Positions 23,563-33,131 of a DNA stretch of 64,000 nt are shown one piece after another. The DNA is taken from assembly GCA_016235125.1 (NCBI GenBank), contig JACRLZ010000007.1, forward strand, positions 124,001 through 188,000. The letters are read 5' to 3'. The position numbers and the translations under genes were made by a program. Each line of letters opens with the position of its first letter. Within the stretch, counting starts at the first letter, position 1. The notes beneath the pieces were generated by a model. The model was given only the letters and a program-made list of their open reading frames with translations, made no database searches and was not told the origin of the DNA. The DNA is from Sphingobacteriales bacterium. Lineage in GTDB: Bacteria; Bacteroidota; Bacteroidia; Chitinophagales; Chitinophagaceae.

Positions 23563-23746
23563 CTTGTTTGGGGGTTTTTGCAGACAGCATGATCTGCAGG
23601 GTATGTAATGTAACCTTTATTTACCGGATTAACTATTTCATTTATCGGGGAAAGAAGAAGAAGCGAAACATTAACAGCAAAGCCAGCCTGAAAAGACTAC
23701 CTTCTCGCAATTGCAGGCAATATTGCCGGCGGGTAAATCAATCAAA

Positions 23747-24151
23747 ATGTCAAATCTTACACAAGTAGTGAACGTAGATAAAACCTTACGAACATTAAAG
23801 AAAACTGTGCATGCATCCGATACGGACCAATTGCTCAGCAGCACAGGCCCCTATACTTTTTTTGCACCGAATGACCTCGCTTTTGAAAAACTGGAAAAAG
23901 GATTGGTTGAAAAATTACTGGAACCGCATAACAGGACGCAGCTGGCCGACCTGCTCAACAACCATATCGTTAGCGGAAAATATCCTTTTAAGGAACTGAA
24001 AGACGGTGACAAGCTTACCACCATAAACGGTAAAGAATTGCTGATGCAGGAAAGAAATGGCACTATCAGTATCGGTGATATTAAAATCCTTCCCCGTGAA
24101 GCAAAAATCTCCAATGGTGTGATGCACCTGGCTGATACGGTGATACAGTAA
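23747..24151 (+). CDS. fasciclin-domain protein
   Basis: A 134-aa FAS1 domain from the ATG at 23747 (the frame is open upstream from a TTG at 23711). Motifs: STGPYTFFAPNDLAFEKLEKG (about 29-49), NNHIVSGKYPFKELKDGDKL and GVMHLADTVIQ at the C terminus. Like its divergent neighbour it has no signal peptide. The intergenic 23563-23746 contains no obvious terminator or box. A terminator follows. Confidence 0.88.
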   Translation: MSNLTQVVNVDKTLRTLKKTVHASDTDQLLSSTGPYTFFAPNDLAFEKLEKGLVEKLLEPHNRTQLADLLNNHIVSGKYPFKELKDGDKLTTINGKELLMQERNGTISIGDIKILPREAKISNGVMHLADTVIQ

Positions 24152-24167
24152 AAAGCGATAAATAGAA

Positions 24168-24198
24168 AAAGTTCAACCAGAGGCTGAACTTTCTTATT
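24168..24198. terminator. terminator between convergent fasciclin and M28 peptidase genes
   Basis: AAAGTTCA (24168-24175) pairs with TGAACTTT (24185-24192), with A run on one side and T-rich sequence on the other, so it can act in both directions. Confidence 0.6.
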
Positions 24199-24212
24199 TA
24201 GTCAACTATATT

Positions 24213-25787
24213 TTAAAATCCCCTGGCGCCTTGCCCCCTTGGTTTGGGTAATGCTTTTCTTGGAATTTTTTCATCCTTCTGTGCTGTATTATATACAAAT
24301 GAGGCAACAATAGTAGCTGCCTGCATCAGGTCGGCCGGAACGAGATGGTCATAGGTATCCATATTAGTATGATGCGTACGGGTATCGTATTCTATTTCAT
24401 CCTGTATAAACTGGAAACCCGGAATACCTACTGCATCAAATGCCTGGTGGTCAGTGCCGCCAGTGTTGTCAATCGTCACAGTTTTTGCACCCATATCATT
24501 AAAGGACTCCAGCCATTTCTGGAAAATGGGCCCGGCATCTTTATTTTCCTGTAAATAAATTCCACGAACCTTACCTGTTCCGTTATCCAGATTATAATAG
24601 GCAGACACTTTTCCATGATCAGGTTTCAGTATCATATCTACAGGATCGGCAAAATGATTTTTTACATAGCCTCTCGAACCGAGCAAACCCTGTTCTTCAC
24701 CTCCCCATAAACAAATGCGGATACTTCTGCGTGGCTGAAGCCCGGAGGCTTTAATGATTCTTAATGCTTCCATCATCACAGCGCAGCCGGCTGCATTATC
24801 TGTAGCCCCGGTGGCCCCCTGCCAGCTGTCAAGATGCCCGCCTGCAATTACCCATTCATCTTTCAATGTGGGGTCAGTACCGGGAATTTCTCCAACCACA
24901 TTGTATCCCTGAAGGTCATTGTCATAAAAAGTAGTTTTTACATCAGCTTCCATCTGCACAGCTTGTCCTGAAAGAATGATCCGCTGTATCCTTAAATAAT
25001 CGTCACTCGAAAGCATGACGTAAGCAAAATTATTTTCTCCATCTTTTGCATAGCTGCCGCCGCCCTGCACAAACAATGTTCCATCATTGCCTGCACGGTT
25101 CATGCTAAGCACCAATGCCGGCTTTTCATTTTTATAAAAATCACCCATTTGTCTTTGCAATGCCTGCCGCTGGCGCATAGCAGCTATTTGTTCCGGCGTG
25201 AAGTTGCCAAAGCCCTGCCGGCGGCGACTTGTGTCTATTTTTTTATCGGCCATTTTTCCCAGTTCTTCATCTGTAAACCTTGTGCCATCCGGTTCAAAGG
25301 AAGGCTTCAATGTATCCGGTGAATAAACCATCACAATCTTATCTTTAATTTTTCCGGAATAGTTCTGATACAGTTCTGCAGAATCTTTTGCTTTGATAAG
25401 CATCACTTCTTTCTCAATGTTTTTTTTCCCCTGAGTTCCTGCAGTCCATGCTCTTGGTATGGCCACTATAGGGAAATAATACGGAGAGGTAACGGCGAGA
25501 TAGCATTTGTTTTGCTCCCAGCCTTTTCCGAATTCGCCCCATGGCTCCAGCGCCACATTTGTCAATCCCATCCTGGTTAATTCATCTTTGGCCCAATTAG
25601 CTGCTCTGAAAAATCCGGGTGAGTTGGTAAGCCGGGGGCCGCTGGCATCCGTTAAATGAAAAGCAAAATCCATCACTTTGGAATTCTTCAGGCCTTCATT
25701 TTTTATTTTATCAGTGGCATCAGTCTGGGCAATTGCTGTGTTTATCAAACTGATGAAAAAGGCAATAAGGATGAACTTTTTTCTCAT
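24213..25787 (-). CDS. M28-family zinc metallopeptidase (secreted aminopeptidase-like)
   Basis: A 524-aa exported peptidase with a signal peptide (MRKKFILIAFFISLINTAIAQ). The M28 catalytic set is visible: the first Zn ligand His and Asp in AGGHLDSWQG (about 315), DNAAGCAVMMEA, the catalytic Glu pair GGEEQGLLGS (about 365), YNLDNGTGKV and the late His in GGTDHQAFDAVGI. A protease-associated-like domain (about 110-280) sits between. It should hydrolyse peptides in the periplasm or outside. The C-terminal tail is basic and Gly-rich (PRGQGARGF). Single leftward gene. Confidence 0.9.
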   Translation of the reverse strand: MRKKFILIAFFISLINTAIAQTDATDKIKNEGLKNSKVMDFAFHLTDASGPRLTNSPGFFRAANWAKDELTRMGLTNVALEPWGEFGKGWEQNKCYLAVTSPYYFPIVAIPRAWTAGTQGKKNIEKEVMLIKAKDSAELYQNYSGKIKDKIVMVYSPDTLKPSFEPDGTRFTDEELGKMADKKIDTSRRRQGFGNFTPEQIAAMRQRQALQRQMGDFYKNEKPALVLSMNRAGNDGTLFVQGGGSYAKDGENNFAYVMLSSDDYLRIQRIILSGQAVQMEADVKTTFYDNDLQGYNVVGEIPGTDPTLKDEWVIAGGHLDSWQGATGATDNAAGCAVMMEALRIIKASGLQPRRSIRICLWGGEEQGLLGSRGYVKNHFADPVDMILKPDHGKVSAYYNLDNGTGKVRGIYLQENKDAGPIFQKWLESFNDMGAKTVTIDNTGGTDHQAFDAVGIPGFQFIQDEIEYDTRTHHTNMDTYDHLVPADLMQAATIVASFVYNTAQKDEKIPRKALPKPRGQGARGF

Positions 25788-25940
25788 AACTTTTAGTTTG
25801 GTAAGATAAATAGACGGAAAAGTTATTTAATAATTGCAGATTATGATACTATTTAAGGTAAAAACCTGTCCTGAGTATAAGATATGCGTTGGCAGCATGA
25901 AGAAACCTGAAATCGGGAAATAAGAGAGTTTTTGTTGAGT

Positions 25941-26810
25941 TTACCAGCCGCAGCGGCATATTCGAACAGGATTAAATATTGATTTTATTTGAGGTGAATT
26001 AATTGTTTTGGACACTGTTATATGAGATGAAGAAGAGATTTCTTCTGATTTGGAGTTTGAATATTCATCTAAGAAATTGTCCAGTATTACGTTAAAACTT
26101 TGTGGAGTTTCTAACATGGGTACATGGCCACATCGTTCAATCCAAAAAAGTTTTGAATGTGGGATAAGCCTATTAAATTTCAGGGCCACTTCCGGAGGTG
26201 TTATTGTATCATTTTGCCCCCAGATCAAACAGCAATCTGTTTTTATTTTTGTCAGCTCTTTTTCAAGATTATTATGAATGGTGGATTTTGCCAGAGATAA
26301 GATATGCAGCGCTTTCCTGCTATTAACTGTAGCATAAATCTCATCTACGAGTTCTTTGCTGGCAATACCCGGATCATAGAAGGTTAGTTCAGTTTTATTC
26401 TTTATAAAATCGTAGCTGCTTCTTTTTGGATAGCTGTCGCCCATACCACTTTCGTATAACCCGGAACTTCCGCTAAGGATAAGTGATTTTACTTTTTCGG
26501 GATATTGTAATGTGTAAAGTAATGCAATATGTCCTCCCATTGAGTTTCCCAGCAGATGAAATTTTTCCAGGTTTAGTTCAAGAATAAGCTGCTGAAGGAA
26601 CTCAGTAAGTGAGAAAACAGTAACAGAATACCCCAAATCATAAAATGGAAATTTTGGAACAATGACCCGGTGTGTTTTTTTTAAATGGTCAACCAGGTAC
26701 CTGAAATTATTCACTGAACCAAACAAACCATACAAAAGAATTATTACATCTCCCTGCCCTTCTTCCATGTAGTGTTTGGTAATGCTTTTGTCAATACTGT
26801 TATTCATCAA
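25941..26810 (-). CDS. alpha/beta hydrolase
   Basis: A 289-aa alpha/beta-hydrolase-fold enzyme. The oxyanion segment is LLYGLFGSVNNF (a HGxx variant), the nucleophile elbow is LLGNSMGGHIA (Ser about 93), and the catalytic His is in IERCGHVPMLETPQ (about 235). Substrate unknown. The last 40 residues, from about EYSNSKSEEISSSSH onward, are Ser-rich and end in CRCGW, unlike the usual compact end of the fold; they could be a recent read-through of non-coding sequence. The gene is leftward, upstream of the M28 gene, with 153 non-coding bases between. Confidence 0.85.
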   Translation of the reverse strand: MMNNSIDKSITKHYMEEGQGDVIILLYGLFGSVNNFRYLVDHLKKTHRVIVPKFPFYDLGYSVTVFSLTEFLQQLILELNLEKFHLLGNSMGGHIALLYTLQYPEKVKSLILSGSSGLYESGMGDSYPKRSSYDFIKNKTELTFYDPGIASKELVDEIYATVNSRKALHILSLAKSTIHNNLEKELTKIKTDCCLIWGQNDTITPPEVALKFNRLIPHSKLFWIERCGHVPMLETPQSFNVILDNFLDEYSNSKSEEISSSSHITVSKTINSPQIKSIFNPVRICRCGW

Positions 26811-26911
26811 TTCGGTTTTGCTTTGCTGTTTAAACAGGAAAGTTAGAACTCTCAGGCGTCACTTCAAAACCAGGCTATTAGTTTTATGAGAAATAAAAAG
26901 TGAAATTAATT

Positions 26912-27409
26912 TCAGACATGTTCTTCATTAAAGGAAAGCACCAGGCTTGAAATTTTTGGGGTCACTTTCCTGCATTTCACTCCCGCTTTTTCAAGCATGA
27001 TGCGGGATGCTTTGAAAATATCCTTTGCAGCATGTTTATCGGAGAGGTAGATCACTTCCGTAATCCCTGATTGAATTATTGCTTTCGAACATTCGTTGCA
27101 GGGAAACAGGGCTGTATAGATTTTGCATCCCCGAAGATCCATACCAATGTTGTTTAAAATAGCGTTCAGTTCTGCATGGCAGATATAAGGATATTTTGTT
27201 TCCAAAAACTCACCTTGCTGATGCCAGGGGAATTCATCATCATTACAACCTATCGGAAGTCCGTTATAGCCTGCTCCAACAATTTTATTTTTATCATTCA
27301 CAATGCAGGCACCTACCTGTGTGCTGGGGTCTTTGCTTCGTTTGGCTGAAAGCAGGGCCACCCCCATAAAATATTCATCCCATGAAATGTAATCGGTTCT
27401 TTTTTTCAA
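26912..27409 (-). CDS. deoxycytidylate deaminase
   Basis: A 165-aa cytidine/deoxycytidylate deaminase that converts dCMP to dUMP for dTTP synthesis. Zn motifs are [10 protein letters not shown] (HAE, about 77) and [12 protein letters not shown] (PCxxC, about 103). The N terminus [20 protein letters not shown] and [18 protein letters not shown] are typical of the dCMP deaminase branch. The next gene (gdhA) is divergent. Confidence 0.92.
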   Translation of the reverse strand: MKKRTDYISWDEYFMGVALLSAKRSKDPSTQVGACIVNDKNKIVGAGYNGLPIGCNDDEFPWHQQGEFLETKYPYICHAELNAILNNIGMDLRGCKIYTALFPCNECSKAIIQSGITEVIYLSDKHAAKDIFKASRIMLEKAGVKCRKVTPKISSLVLSFNEEHV

Positions 27410-27553
27410 AGTGGTTTATTTTTTATTGTTACGGAACTATAACGAATGTAGCATAATGGTATGATTGCTGGGCGAAAACGGATAAAATTCATTAGTGCTA
27501 ATCCTGTTTATTCCGGTTGCTGTTTATTTGCTCCAGGGCTGATTTTTGTCATT

Positions 27554-27582
27554 TTGTTATCAGCAAGTCCGGGATATTTTAG
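27554..27582 (+). promoter_or_regulatory. weak promoter-like pair upstream of gdhA
   Basis: TTG at 27554-27556 and TATTTTAG at 27575-27582 (one or two mismatches to TAnnTTTG) with an 18-base spacer. A perfect small hairpin GCCGGG...CCCGGC at 27603-27619 lies in the leader without a T run. Downstream control by this stem is possible but not shown. Confidence 0.35.
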
Positions 27583-27653
27583 TACATTGTATTGATATAC
27601 CTGCCGGGTCTCCCCCGGCCGGATACGATTGCTTAACAATTAATTATTACTTT

Positions 27654-29006
27654 ATGATTGCAACAAAACCTTCCGCCATTGAAAAATTTATGGAAATGGT
27701 GGAAAAAAGAAACCCGGCCCAGCCGGAGTTTCACCAGGCCGTTTACGAAGTGGCCTTAGCCATAATTCCATTCATTGAGAAACATCCTGAATACAAAAAA
27801 GCCGCAATCCTGGAACGGATGATCGAAGCCGAACGTATTCTTATTTTCCGGGTACCCTGGGTAGATGATGCCGGAAACTTCCGGGTAAACCGGGGATACC
27901 GGGTACAGATGAACAGCGCAATCGGCCCTTACAAAGGCGGATTACGTTTTCATCCCGGAGTTACCCTCAGTGTTTTAAAATTTCTTGCATTTGAGCAAAC
28001 CTTTAAAAATTCACTGACTACCTTGCCGATGGGTGGCGGAAAGGGAGGCTCTGATTTTGACCCTAAAGGAAAATCAGATAATGAAGTAATGCGTTTTTGC
28101 CAGAGCTTCATGACAGAGCTTTACCATCACATCGGTAAGGACACTGATGTACCTGCCGGTGATGTGGGTGTTGGGTCCCGTGAGATCGGCTACCTGTTTG
28201 GCCAATATAAAAGATTAAAAAATGAATTTACCGGAGTGCTTACCGGAAAAGGTTTTGCCTATGGGGGCAGTCTTATCAGGCCCGAAGCTACCGGTTATGG
28301 TTTATTATTCTTTGTGGAAGAAATGCTGAAAAGGAAAGGACAGTCAATAAAAGGAAAAAAAGTTCTTGTGTCGGGCAGCGGCAATGTGGCTCAGTATGCT
28401 ATTGAAAAAACAATTGAATTTGGCGGCATACCTGTCACTGCTTCCGATAGCGATGGATTTATTTATGAGCCTGCCGGAATAACAACAGAGAAGCTGGCCT
28501 ACCTGATGGATCTGAAGAATAACAAACGGGGGCGGATAAAAGAATATGCAGAACATTTCGGGTGCGAATATTTCGAGGGTGAGAAACCATGGAAGATACC
28601 CTGTGATATTGCGCTGCCCTGTGCCATTCAGAATGAAATAAACGAAGAAGATGCTGAAATGCTGGTAAGCAACGGTTGTATGCTGGTGGCAGAAGGCGCC
28701 AATATGCCTTCTACGCCTGATGCTATTACAGTGTTTCAGAAGAATGATGTATTATTTTCTCCCGGAAAGGCTTCCAATGCAGGAGGTGTTGCCACATCCG
28801 GGCTTGAAATGACACAAAACTCTATCCGGCTATATTGGACAAGGGAAGAAGTGGAAGCCCGCCTCGGGTCTATTATGCGGGATATTCATGAGCAATGTGT
28901 GAAGTATGGCGAAGATGAAGATGGCAATATTGATTATGTCAAAGGCGCCAACATTGCCGGATTTGTTCGGGTAGCCGATGCCATGCTGGCCGAAGGACAT
29001 GTATAG
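27654..29006 (+). CDS. gdhA: NADP-type glutamate dehydrogenase
   Basis: A 450-aa hexameric glutamate dehydrogenase joining 2-oxoglutarate and ammonium to give glutamate. Start at 27654 (MIATKPSAIEKFMEMV); the upstream open frame is leader. The substrate-binding and catalytic segment GPYKGGLRFH, TLPMGGGKGGSDFDP and DVPAGDVGVGSREIGY (catalytic Asp) and the dinucleotide motif VSGSGNVAQYA (about 240) are intact. Length and the ATGYG loop match the 445-450 aa bacterial NADP enzymes; cofactor choice is inferred. A strong terminator follows. Confidence 0.95.
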   Translation: MIATKPSAIEKFMEMVEKRNPAQPEFHQAVYEVALAIIPFIEKHPEYKKAAILERMIEAERILIFRVPWVDDAGNFRVNRGYRVQMNSAIGPYKGGLRFHPGVTLSVLKFLAFEQTFKNSLTTLPMGGGKGGSDFDPKGKSDNEVMRFCQSFMTELYHHIGKDTDVPAGDVGVGSREIGYLFGQYKRLKNEFTGVLTGKGFAYGGSLIRPEATGYGLLFFVEEMLKRKGQSIKGKKVLVSGSGNVAQYAIEKTIEFGGIPVTASDSDGFIYEPAGITTEKLAYLMDLKNNKRGRIKEYAEHFGCEYFEGEKPWKIPCDIALPCAIQNEINEEDAEMLVSNGCMLVAEGANMPSTPDAITVFQKNDVLFSPGKASNAGGVATSGLEMTQNSIRLYWTREEVEARLGSIMRDIHEQCVKYGEDEDGNIDYVKGANIAGFVRVADAMLAEGHV

Positions 29007-29030
29007 ATTATTCTGAGTCTGGTAAAATAC

Positions 29031-29067
29031 AAATTCCGGAGATAGTACATTCTCCGGAATTTTTTTA
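29031..29067 (+). terminator. terminator after gdhA
   Basis: AATTCCGGAGA (29032-29042) pairs perfectly with TCTCCGGAATT (29051-29061) and is followed by six T. Confidence 0.85.
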
Positions 29068-29122
29068 ATAGGCTAATTTACAGGGGGTATGATTTAAAAA
29101 GGTGTTTTGATCTTTAAGCTAT

Positions 29123-29449
29123 TCATTTTTTACTGAAAATATTTTCAAACTTTCCGATTATATCTTCTACACCCTGCCGTACTTTGAATTCTAATTTTTC
29201 GCCACCTGATTTTATAAACCGGTGGGTAAGATAAGCCGCTCCATGACTGAGAGCGGCGCTGAACATTCCTTTTTCTTTTATTTCTTCCGGTGCGATATCC
29301 AATAACCTGTTTTTTAAAAATGTAACGGGCTTAAGATTTCCCTTTAATCCCGCCCAGGTACTTTTTATTTCTTTTTCCAGTTCAAGCTGCCTGATGCGAA
29401 GCCTCATCTTCTCTTCTCTCAATTCTCTTATGTTTTTAATCTTCTTCAT
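29123..29449 (-). CDS. small helical protein, third gene of a YtxH/holin-X operon
   Basis: A 108-aa protein from MKKIKNIRELREEKM. The first 45 residues form a strongly charged coiled-coil-like helix, then an unremarkable region with SAALSHGAAYLTHRFIKSG and a charged end. It overlaps the holin-X-like gene by 14 bases. I do not know a function; the three-gene order YtxH, holin-X, coiled-coil protein is common in Chitinophagaceae-type genomes and associated with envelope stress, but that is from memory. Confidence 0.75.
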   Translation of the reverse strand: MKKIKNIRELREEKMRLRIRQLELEKEIKSTWAGLKGNLKPVTFLKNRLLDIAPEEIKEKGMFSAALSHGAAYLTHRFIKSGGEKLEFKVRQGVEDIIGKFENIFSKK

Positions 29450-29801
29450 TATCTCCTTTGCCGCCAGAAAAGGCTTTAAGAATAGCATTCATGATCGGTA
29501 TCTGCAGCAGCCTTTCTTTTGTTTTCCAGATAAGTATGCCGGATAATAACCAGGCTACTGCGATTATTAAAAAACCAAGCCACAATTTCCCAACCAGGTT
29601 TCCTATCACAATGGCGAGGGCAATGCTGCCAAAAAGCAGGAAGAACAAGAACACCAGGACTGCTACAAAGGCGGCGATAATTACAGAGAGAGTTTTTGAA
29701 ATTTTTTCCGCCACGGATAGTTTAACCTGTGCAATCCTGGTGTTGATGTACTCTTTAGCCTTATCCAGTAAGGATTCTATTTTGCCGAACTCTTCAGACA
29801 T
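29436..29801 (-). CDS. phage holin-X-like membrane protein
   Basis: A 121-aa protein of the Actinobacterial holin-X/putative superfamily III type: a helical N terminus (SLLDKAKEYINTRIAQVKLSVAEKIS) followed by two transmembrane helices (about 40-65 and 70-95) and a charged tail. Despite the family name, in bacterial operons like this it is a cellular membrane protein with no known lytic role. Overlaps the downstream gene and lies 21 bases after the YtxH gene. Confidence 0.8.
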   Translation of the reverse strand: MSEEFGKIESLLDKAKEYINTRIAQVKLSVAEKISKTLSVIIAAFVAVLVFLFFLLFGSIALAIVIGNLVGKLWLGFLIIAVAWLLSGILIWKTKERLLQIPIMNAILKAFSGGKGDNEED

Positions 29802-29822
29802 AATAAAGGCTTATAGGGTTTT

Positions 29823-30047
29823 CTATACCACTTCTTCCATTTCGCCATTTACCCTGCTGAATTGTTCTTCCATTTTTTCCTTACCGGTTTTTACTTTGGC
29901 TTTGATCTTATCGGTGAACTTTTTGGTTCCTTCAGCAATTTTGTGCCGGGTAACGGAACCTTTGTCGGGTGCAAACAAAACACCCAGCAGCCCGCCAATT
30001 GCCATGCCGGCTCCCAGTGCTACCAGGATCTTAGTTGTATTTTTCAT
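29823..30047 (-). CDS. YtxH-domain membrane protein
   Basis: A 74-aa protein from MKNTTKILVALGAGMAIGGL; the longer frame to 30089 has no better start. One N-terminal transmembrane helix rich in Gly, then FAPDKGSVTRHKIAEGTKKFTDK, the YtxH (gas-vesicle-protein-like) signature of APxxGxxxRxxI, and a charged helix. First gene of the operon. Related proteins are stress-induced in Bacillus; here this is inference only. Confidence 0.85.
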   Translation of the reverse strand: MKNTTKILVALGAGMAIGGLLGVLFAPDKGSVTRHKIAEGTKKFTDKIKAKVKTGKEKMEEQFSRVNGEMEEVV

Positions 30048-30403
30048 ACCGCTGCATTTAAGGGTGAATAATAAATTACTGTCTTTCAAATGTAATTTGG
30101 CGATATACCGGGTTTGTGTGAGCAGATTCAGTGTTAAGAATGATAATGATCAGTTTTACAACTGCAAAGAGGCTGATTAAATAATTACTATAGATGATTC
30201 AGTTAATATCGCCCGGATATTGATTAGGCTGAAAGGAAATTAAAAATTATGAGTTTATTTTTTGGTAAGTTTTCAAAACTATTTTCATTTCTTTATTGAG
30301 TTACACATACCAAAGCAGATTATGAACCTCCATTCCACAGTTTAATTAAATGAACTAATAGAGATCAGGTCAATTGTGGATGTAAATTCATTAATTTACC
30401 AAT
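30048..30403. other. divergent intergenic region between YtxH operon and Na/Pi symporter
   Basis: 356 bases without a gene, AT-rich. A small inverted repeat AATATCgcccgGATATT is at 30205-30221. No perfect TAnnTTTG box was found on either strand. It must contain both divergent promoters but I cannot place them. Confidence 0.5.
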
Positions 30404-32068
30404 ATGAATGAAGCCATTAGTTTTTGGGGATTGCTGGTCGGAGTTGCATTATTTCTTTTAGGTATCAGGTTTATGGAAGAATCGCTTCAGGTTTTGTCGG
30501 GAAGGAAATTTAAGCTATTTCTAAAAAAGCAAACTTCAAATAAAATAAAAGCCATTGGAGGAGGAGCTATAGTTACGGGTGTTTTGCAAAGCAGTTCTGT
30601 TGTCAGCCTGTTGGTATTGACTTTTGTAGGCGCCGGGATCATACGAATGCAAAATGCCCTCGCCATTATTCTGGGGGCAAACCTTGGAACCACCCTTGAC
30701 AGCTGGATCGTTGCGCTGATCGGCTTTAAACTGAATATTGAGAATCTTGCATTGCCGCTGGCAGGGATGGCCGGGCTGGGATTTGCAGTGTTTGGGCCAC
30801 AAACAAAAGCATTTAATCTATGCCGCTTTTTATTTGGGTTTAGTTTATTGTTTGTGGGATTAGGGTATATGAAAAACGGAATGGCAACCTTCGTTAATGG
30901 AATTGCAATAGAACAGTTTGCAAACCTTCCTTTAATAGCAACTTTTGGAATCGGGTTTATTATCACAACACTTATACAAAGCAGCTCAGCCACTATAGCT
31001 ATTACACTGAGTGCACTTTATTCAGGAATCCTTTCGCTTCCGGCAGCCATGGCCATAGTATTGGGTTCGGAAGTCGGTACCACTATCAAGCTATTTGTCG
31101 CAAGCATTAAAGGAACCGCAGATAAAAAGAGAGTAGCGGTTGGTAATTTTATTTTTAACGTATTTAATTCCGGGTTAATACTTCTCTTTCTGCTGCCACT
31201 TCAGCAATTTATTACAGATGTCATTAATATCCGGGACAACCTGATTGCACTGGTGCTTTTTCAAACGCTGGTGAATGTTATTGGTATTTTGTTGTTTTAT
31301 CCTTTTCTCAATGTTTTTGGGAGATATCTTGAAAAGCGTTTTACCGCCAGCGATGAAGAAACCGTTTATATTCACAAAAAATCACCTGCACAACCGATCG
31401 AAGCGCTTATTGCCATGGAAAAAGAAAATTTACACTTTTTATACTCGGTAATGGACTTTTCGTGGAGCTGCCTCTCAGAAGAAAATAAGGAAATTGCAAA
31501 AATGAATCTTCGCAAAGATTTTTCTGAAAAGGCGCTCATGGATAAATACTCTTACATCAAATTTTTATACGGTGAACTGCATAGCTATTATATACAGGTG
31601 CAGAAAAATGTACTGGAAAAAGATGATATCGAAAAACTCGACAGAATAATTTCGTCAGTAAGAAATAGTATGTATGCAGCCAAAAGCATTAAGGATGCTG
31701 TTCCCGACCTTGAACAGCTCCGGAATTCTTCCAATGATGTTAAGTATCATTTTTATATCCAGGCAAAAAACGAGATAAACGGGTTTCTTTATCGCTTTTA
31801 CGGATTACTTTCAGACACTGCCGTTCAGTCTGTAGAAGATCTTGTTACGCTTTATAAAGATGTTATCCGGGGCTACACGGATTCATTAAAGCAATTATAC
31901 CGGGAAAGCATTGCAGGTTCTGTAAATGAAGCAGAGATAACTACAATGCTTAATTGCAACCGGGAGATTTTTACAGCATTTAAGTCATTTGTGTTTGCCG
32001 TTAAAGATTTCCTGTTTAGTAAAGATGAATCCCGTTATTTTGATGAAATGCCGGGGTTTATCAGGTAA
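30404..32068 (+). CDS. Na+/phosphate cotransporter family protein with PhoU-like C terminus
   Basis: A 554-aa protein of the NptA/PNaS family (PF02690). The N-terminal 310 residues hold eight or so membrane helices in two inverted repeats, each with the QSSS signature (GVLQSSSVVSLL about 65; TLIQSSSATIAI about 193) and GANLGTTLDSW / GSEVGTTIKLF. The C-terminal 230 residues are helical and PhoU-like. It should import phosphate with sodium. It is followed 38 bases later by the YdjM-like gene, so they may be co-transcribed. Confidence 0.9.
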   Translation: MNEAISFWGLLVGVALFLLGIRFMEESLQVLSGRKFKLFLKKQTSNKIKAIGGGAIVTGVLQSSSVVSLLVLTFVGAGIIRMQNALAIILGANLGTTLDSWIVALIGFKLNIENLALPLAGMAGLGFAVFGPQTKAFNLCRFLFGFSLLFVGLGYMKNGMATFVNGIAIEQFANLPLIATFGIGFIITTLIQSSSATIAITLSALYSGILSLPAAMAIVLGSEVGTTIKLFVASIKGTADKKRVAVGNFIFNVFNSGLILLFLLPLQQFITDVINIRDNLIALVLFQTLVNVIGILLFYPFLNVFGRYLEKRFTASDEETVYIHKKSPAQPIEALIAMEKENLHFLYSVMDFSWSCLSEENKEIAKMNLRKDFSEKALMDKYSYIKFLYGELHSYYIQVQKNVLEKDDIEKLDRIISSVRNSMYAAKSIKDAVPDLEQLRNSSNDVKYHFYIQAKNEINGFLYRFYGLLSDTAVQSVEDLVTLYKDVIRGYTDSLKQLYRESIAGSVNEAEITTMLNCNREIFTAFKSFVFAVKDFLFSKDESRYFDEMPGFIR

Positions 32069-32106
32069 ACGACTATTCCTGAATAGAATTGACAATAAGG
32101 TTATTC

Positions 32107-33117
32107 ATGGATTCTCTTACACATATAGCTTTGGGCGCCTGCATGGGAGATGCGTTTGCAGGAAAACAATTGGGAAAAAGAGCCATGTTTCTTGGCGCAG
32201 TTGCCCAAAGTGTTCCGGATATTGATTTTGTTTCCGCATTATGGACCAATACATCTGAGGGTCTCCTGGCTCACCGGGGATTTACTCATTCCATACTCTT
32301 TGCCGTTCTGATAACACCCTTGCTGGCATTAGTGGCGGAACGATGGCACAGGCCACATGATATTTCTATCCGGAAATGGATATTGTTTTTCGGTGTACAG
32401 GCATTCATTCATCTGCTGATTGATGGAATGAATGTATATGGAGTGGGTTGGCTCGAACCATTCAGTCATCACCGGGTAGCCTATAACTGGATTTTTGTAG
32501 CCGACCCGTTTTATTCTATTTGGCTGGGCATTGCTTTTGTTGCCTTACTGATTTTAAAAAAGAAAAATTCAAAAAGAAACTGGTGGGTGAAGTTTGGAGT
32601 AGGTATGAGCAGTATTTACCTTTTATACTGCGGCCTGAATAAAATAAAAATCGATCATGATGTCAGGGATGTTTTCAAAAAACAACAGATTGCCTACACC
32701 CATTATTTTACCACACCCACACCCCTGAATAACTGGCTCTGGTATGTGGTAGCGGCCAATGATTCGGGGTACAATGTTGGGTATCGTTCCCTTTTTGACA
32801 GGGAAAGAAAAATTGAATTTCGGTTTATTCCCCGCAATGATTCATTACTGGATCCTGTTGCTGGTCATGAAGATCTTCAAAAGCTGATCCGTTTTTCAAA
32901 AGGATATTACTCAGTACAAAAATGGCATGACACACTTGTATTCAACGATATCCGTTTTGGCCAGATGGCCGGCTGGCAAAATCCGGATGCCAGGTTTGTA
33001 TTTCATTATTTTCTGGAACATCCGGGAGACAACAAGTTTGTTGTACAACGGGGCCGTTTTGCAGGTTGGGATGAAAATTCCTTTAAGTCACTGCTAAGAA
33101 GAATAAAAGGGAATTGA
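32107..33117 (+). CDS. YdjM-like membrane-bound metal-dependent hydrolase
   Basis: A 336-aa protein from MDSLTHIALGACMGDAFAGK. The family (PF04307) motifs are the N-terminal DSLTHIALG, SVPDIDFV and LAHRGFTHSILF, which supply His/Asp metal ligands near the membrane, and HLLIDGMNVYG. About four membrane helices in the first 180 residues are followed by a soluble C-terminal region of 150 residues. Members in other bacteria are SOS-regulated, but no LexA box was seen. Substrate unknown. Confidence 0.85.
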   Translation: MDSLTHIALGACMGDAFAGKQLGKRAMFLGAVAQSVPDIDFVSALWTNTSEGLLAHRGFTHSILFAVLITPLLALVAERWHRPHDISIRKWILFFGVQAFIHLLIDGMNVYGVGWLEPFSHHRVAYNWIFVADPFYSIWLGIAFVALLILKKKNSKRNWWVKFGVGMSSIYLLYCGLNKIKIDHDVRDVFKKQQIAYTHYFTTPTPLNNWLWYVVAANDSGYNVGYRSLFDRERKIEFRFIPRNDSLLDPVAGHEDLQKLIRFSKGYYSVQKWHDTLVFNDIRFGQMAGWQNPDARFVFHYFLEHPGDNKFVVQRGRFAGWDENSFKSLLRRIKGN

Positions 33118-33131
33118 TAAGAATATTATTA

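Noticed and set aside
29436..29801. Prophage lysis gene (holin)
   Set aside because: Holin-X-like proteins next to YtxH genes are common chromosomal membrane proteins; no other phage genes are nearby.
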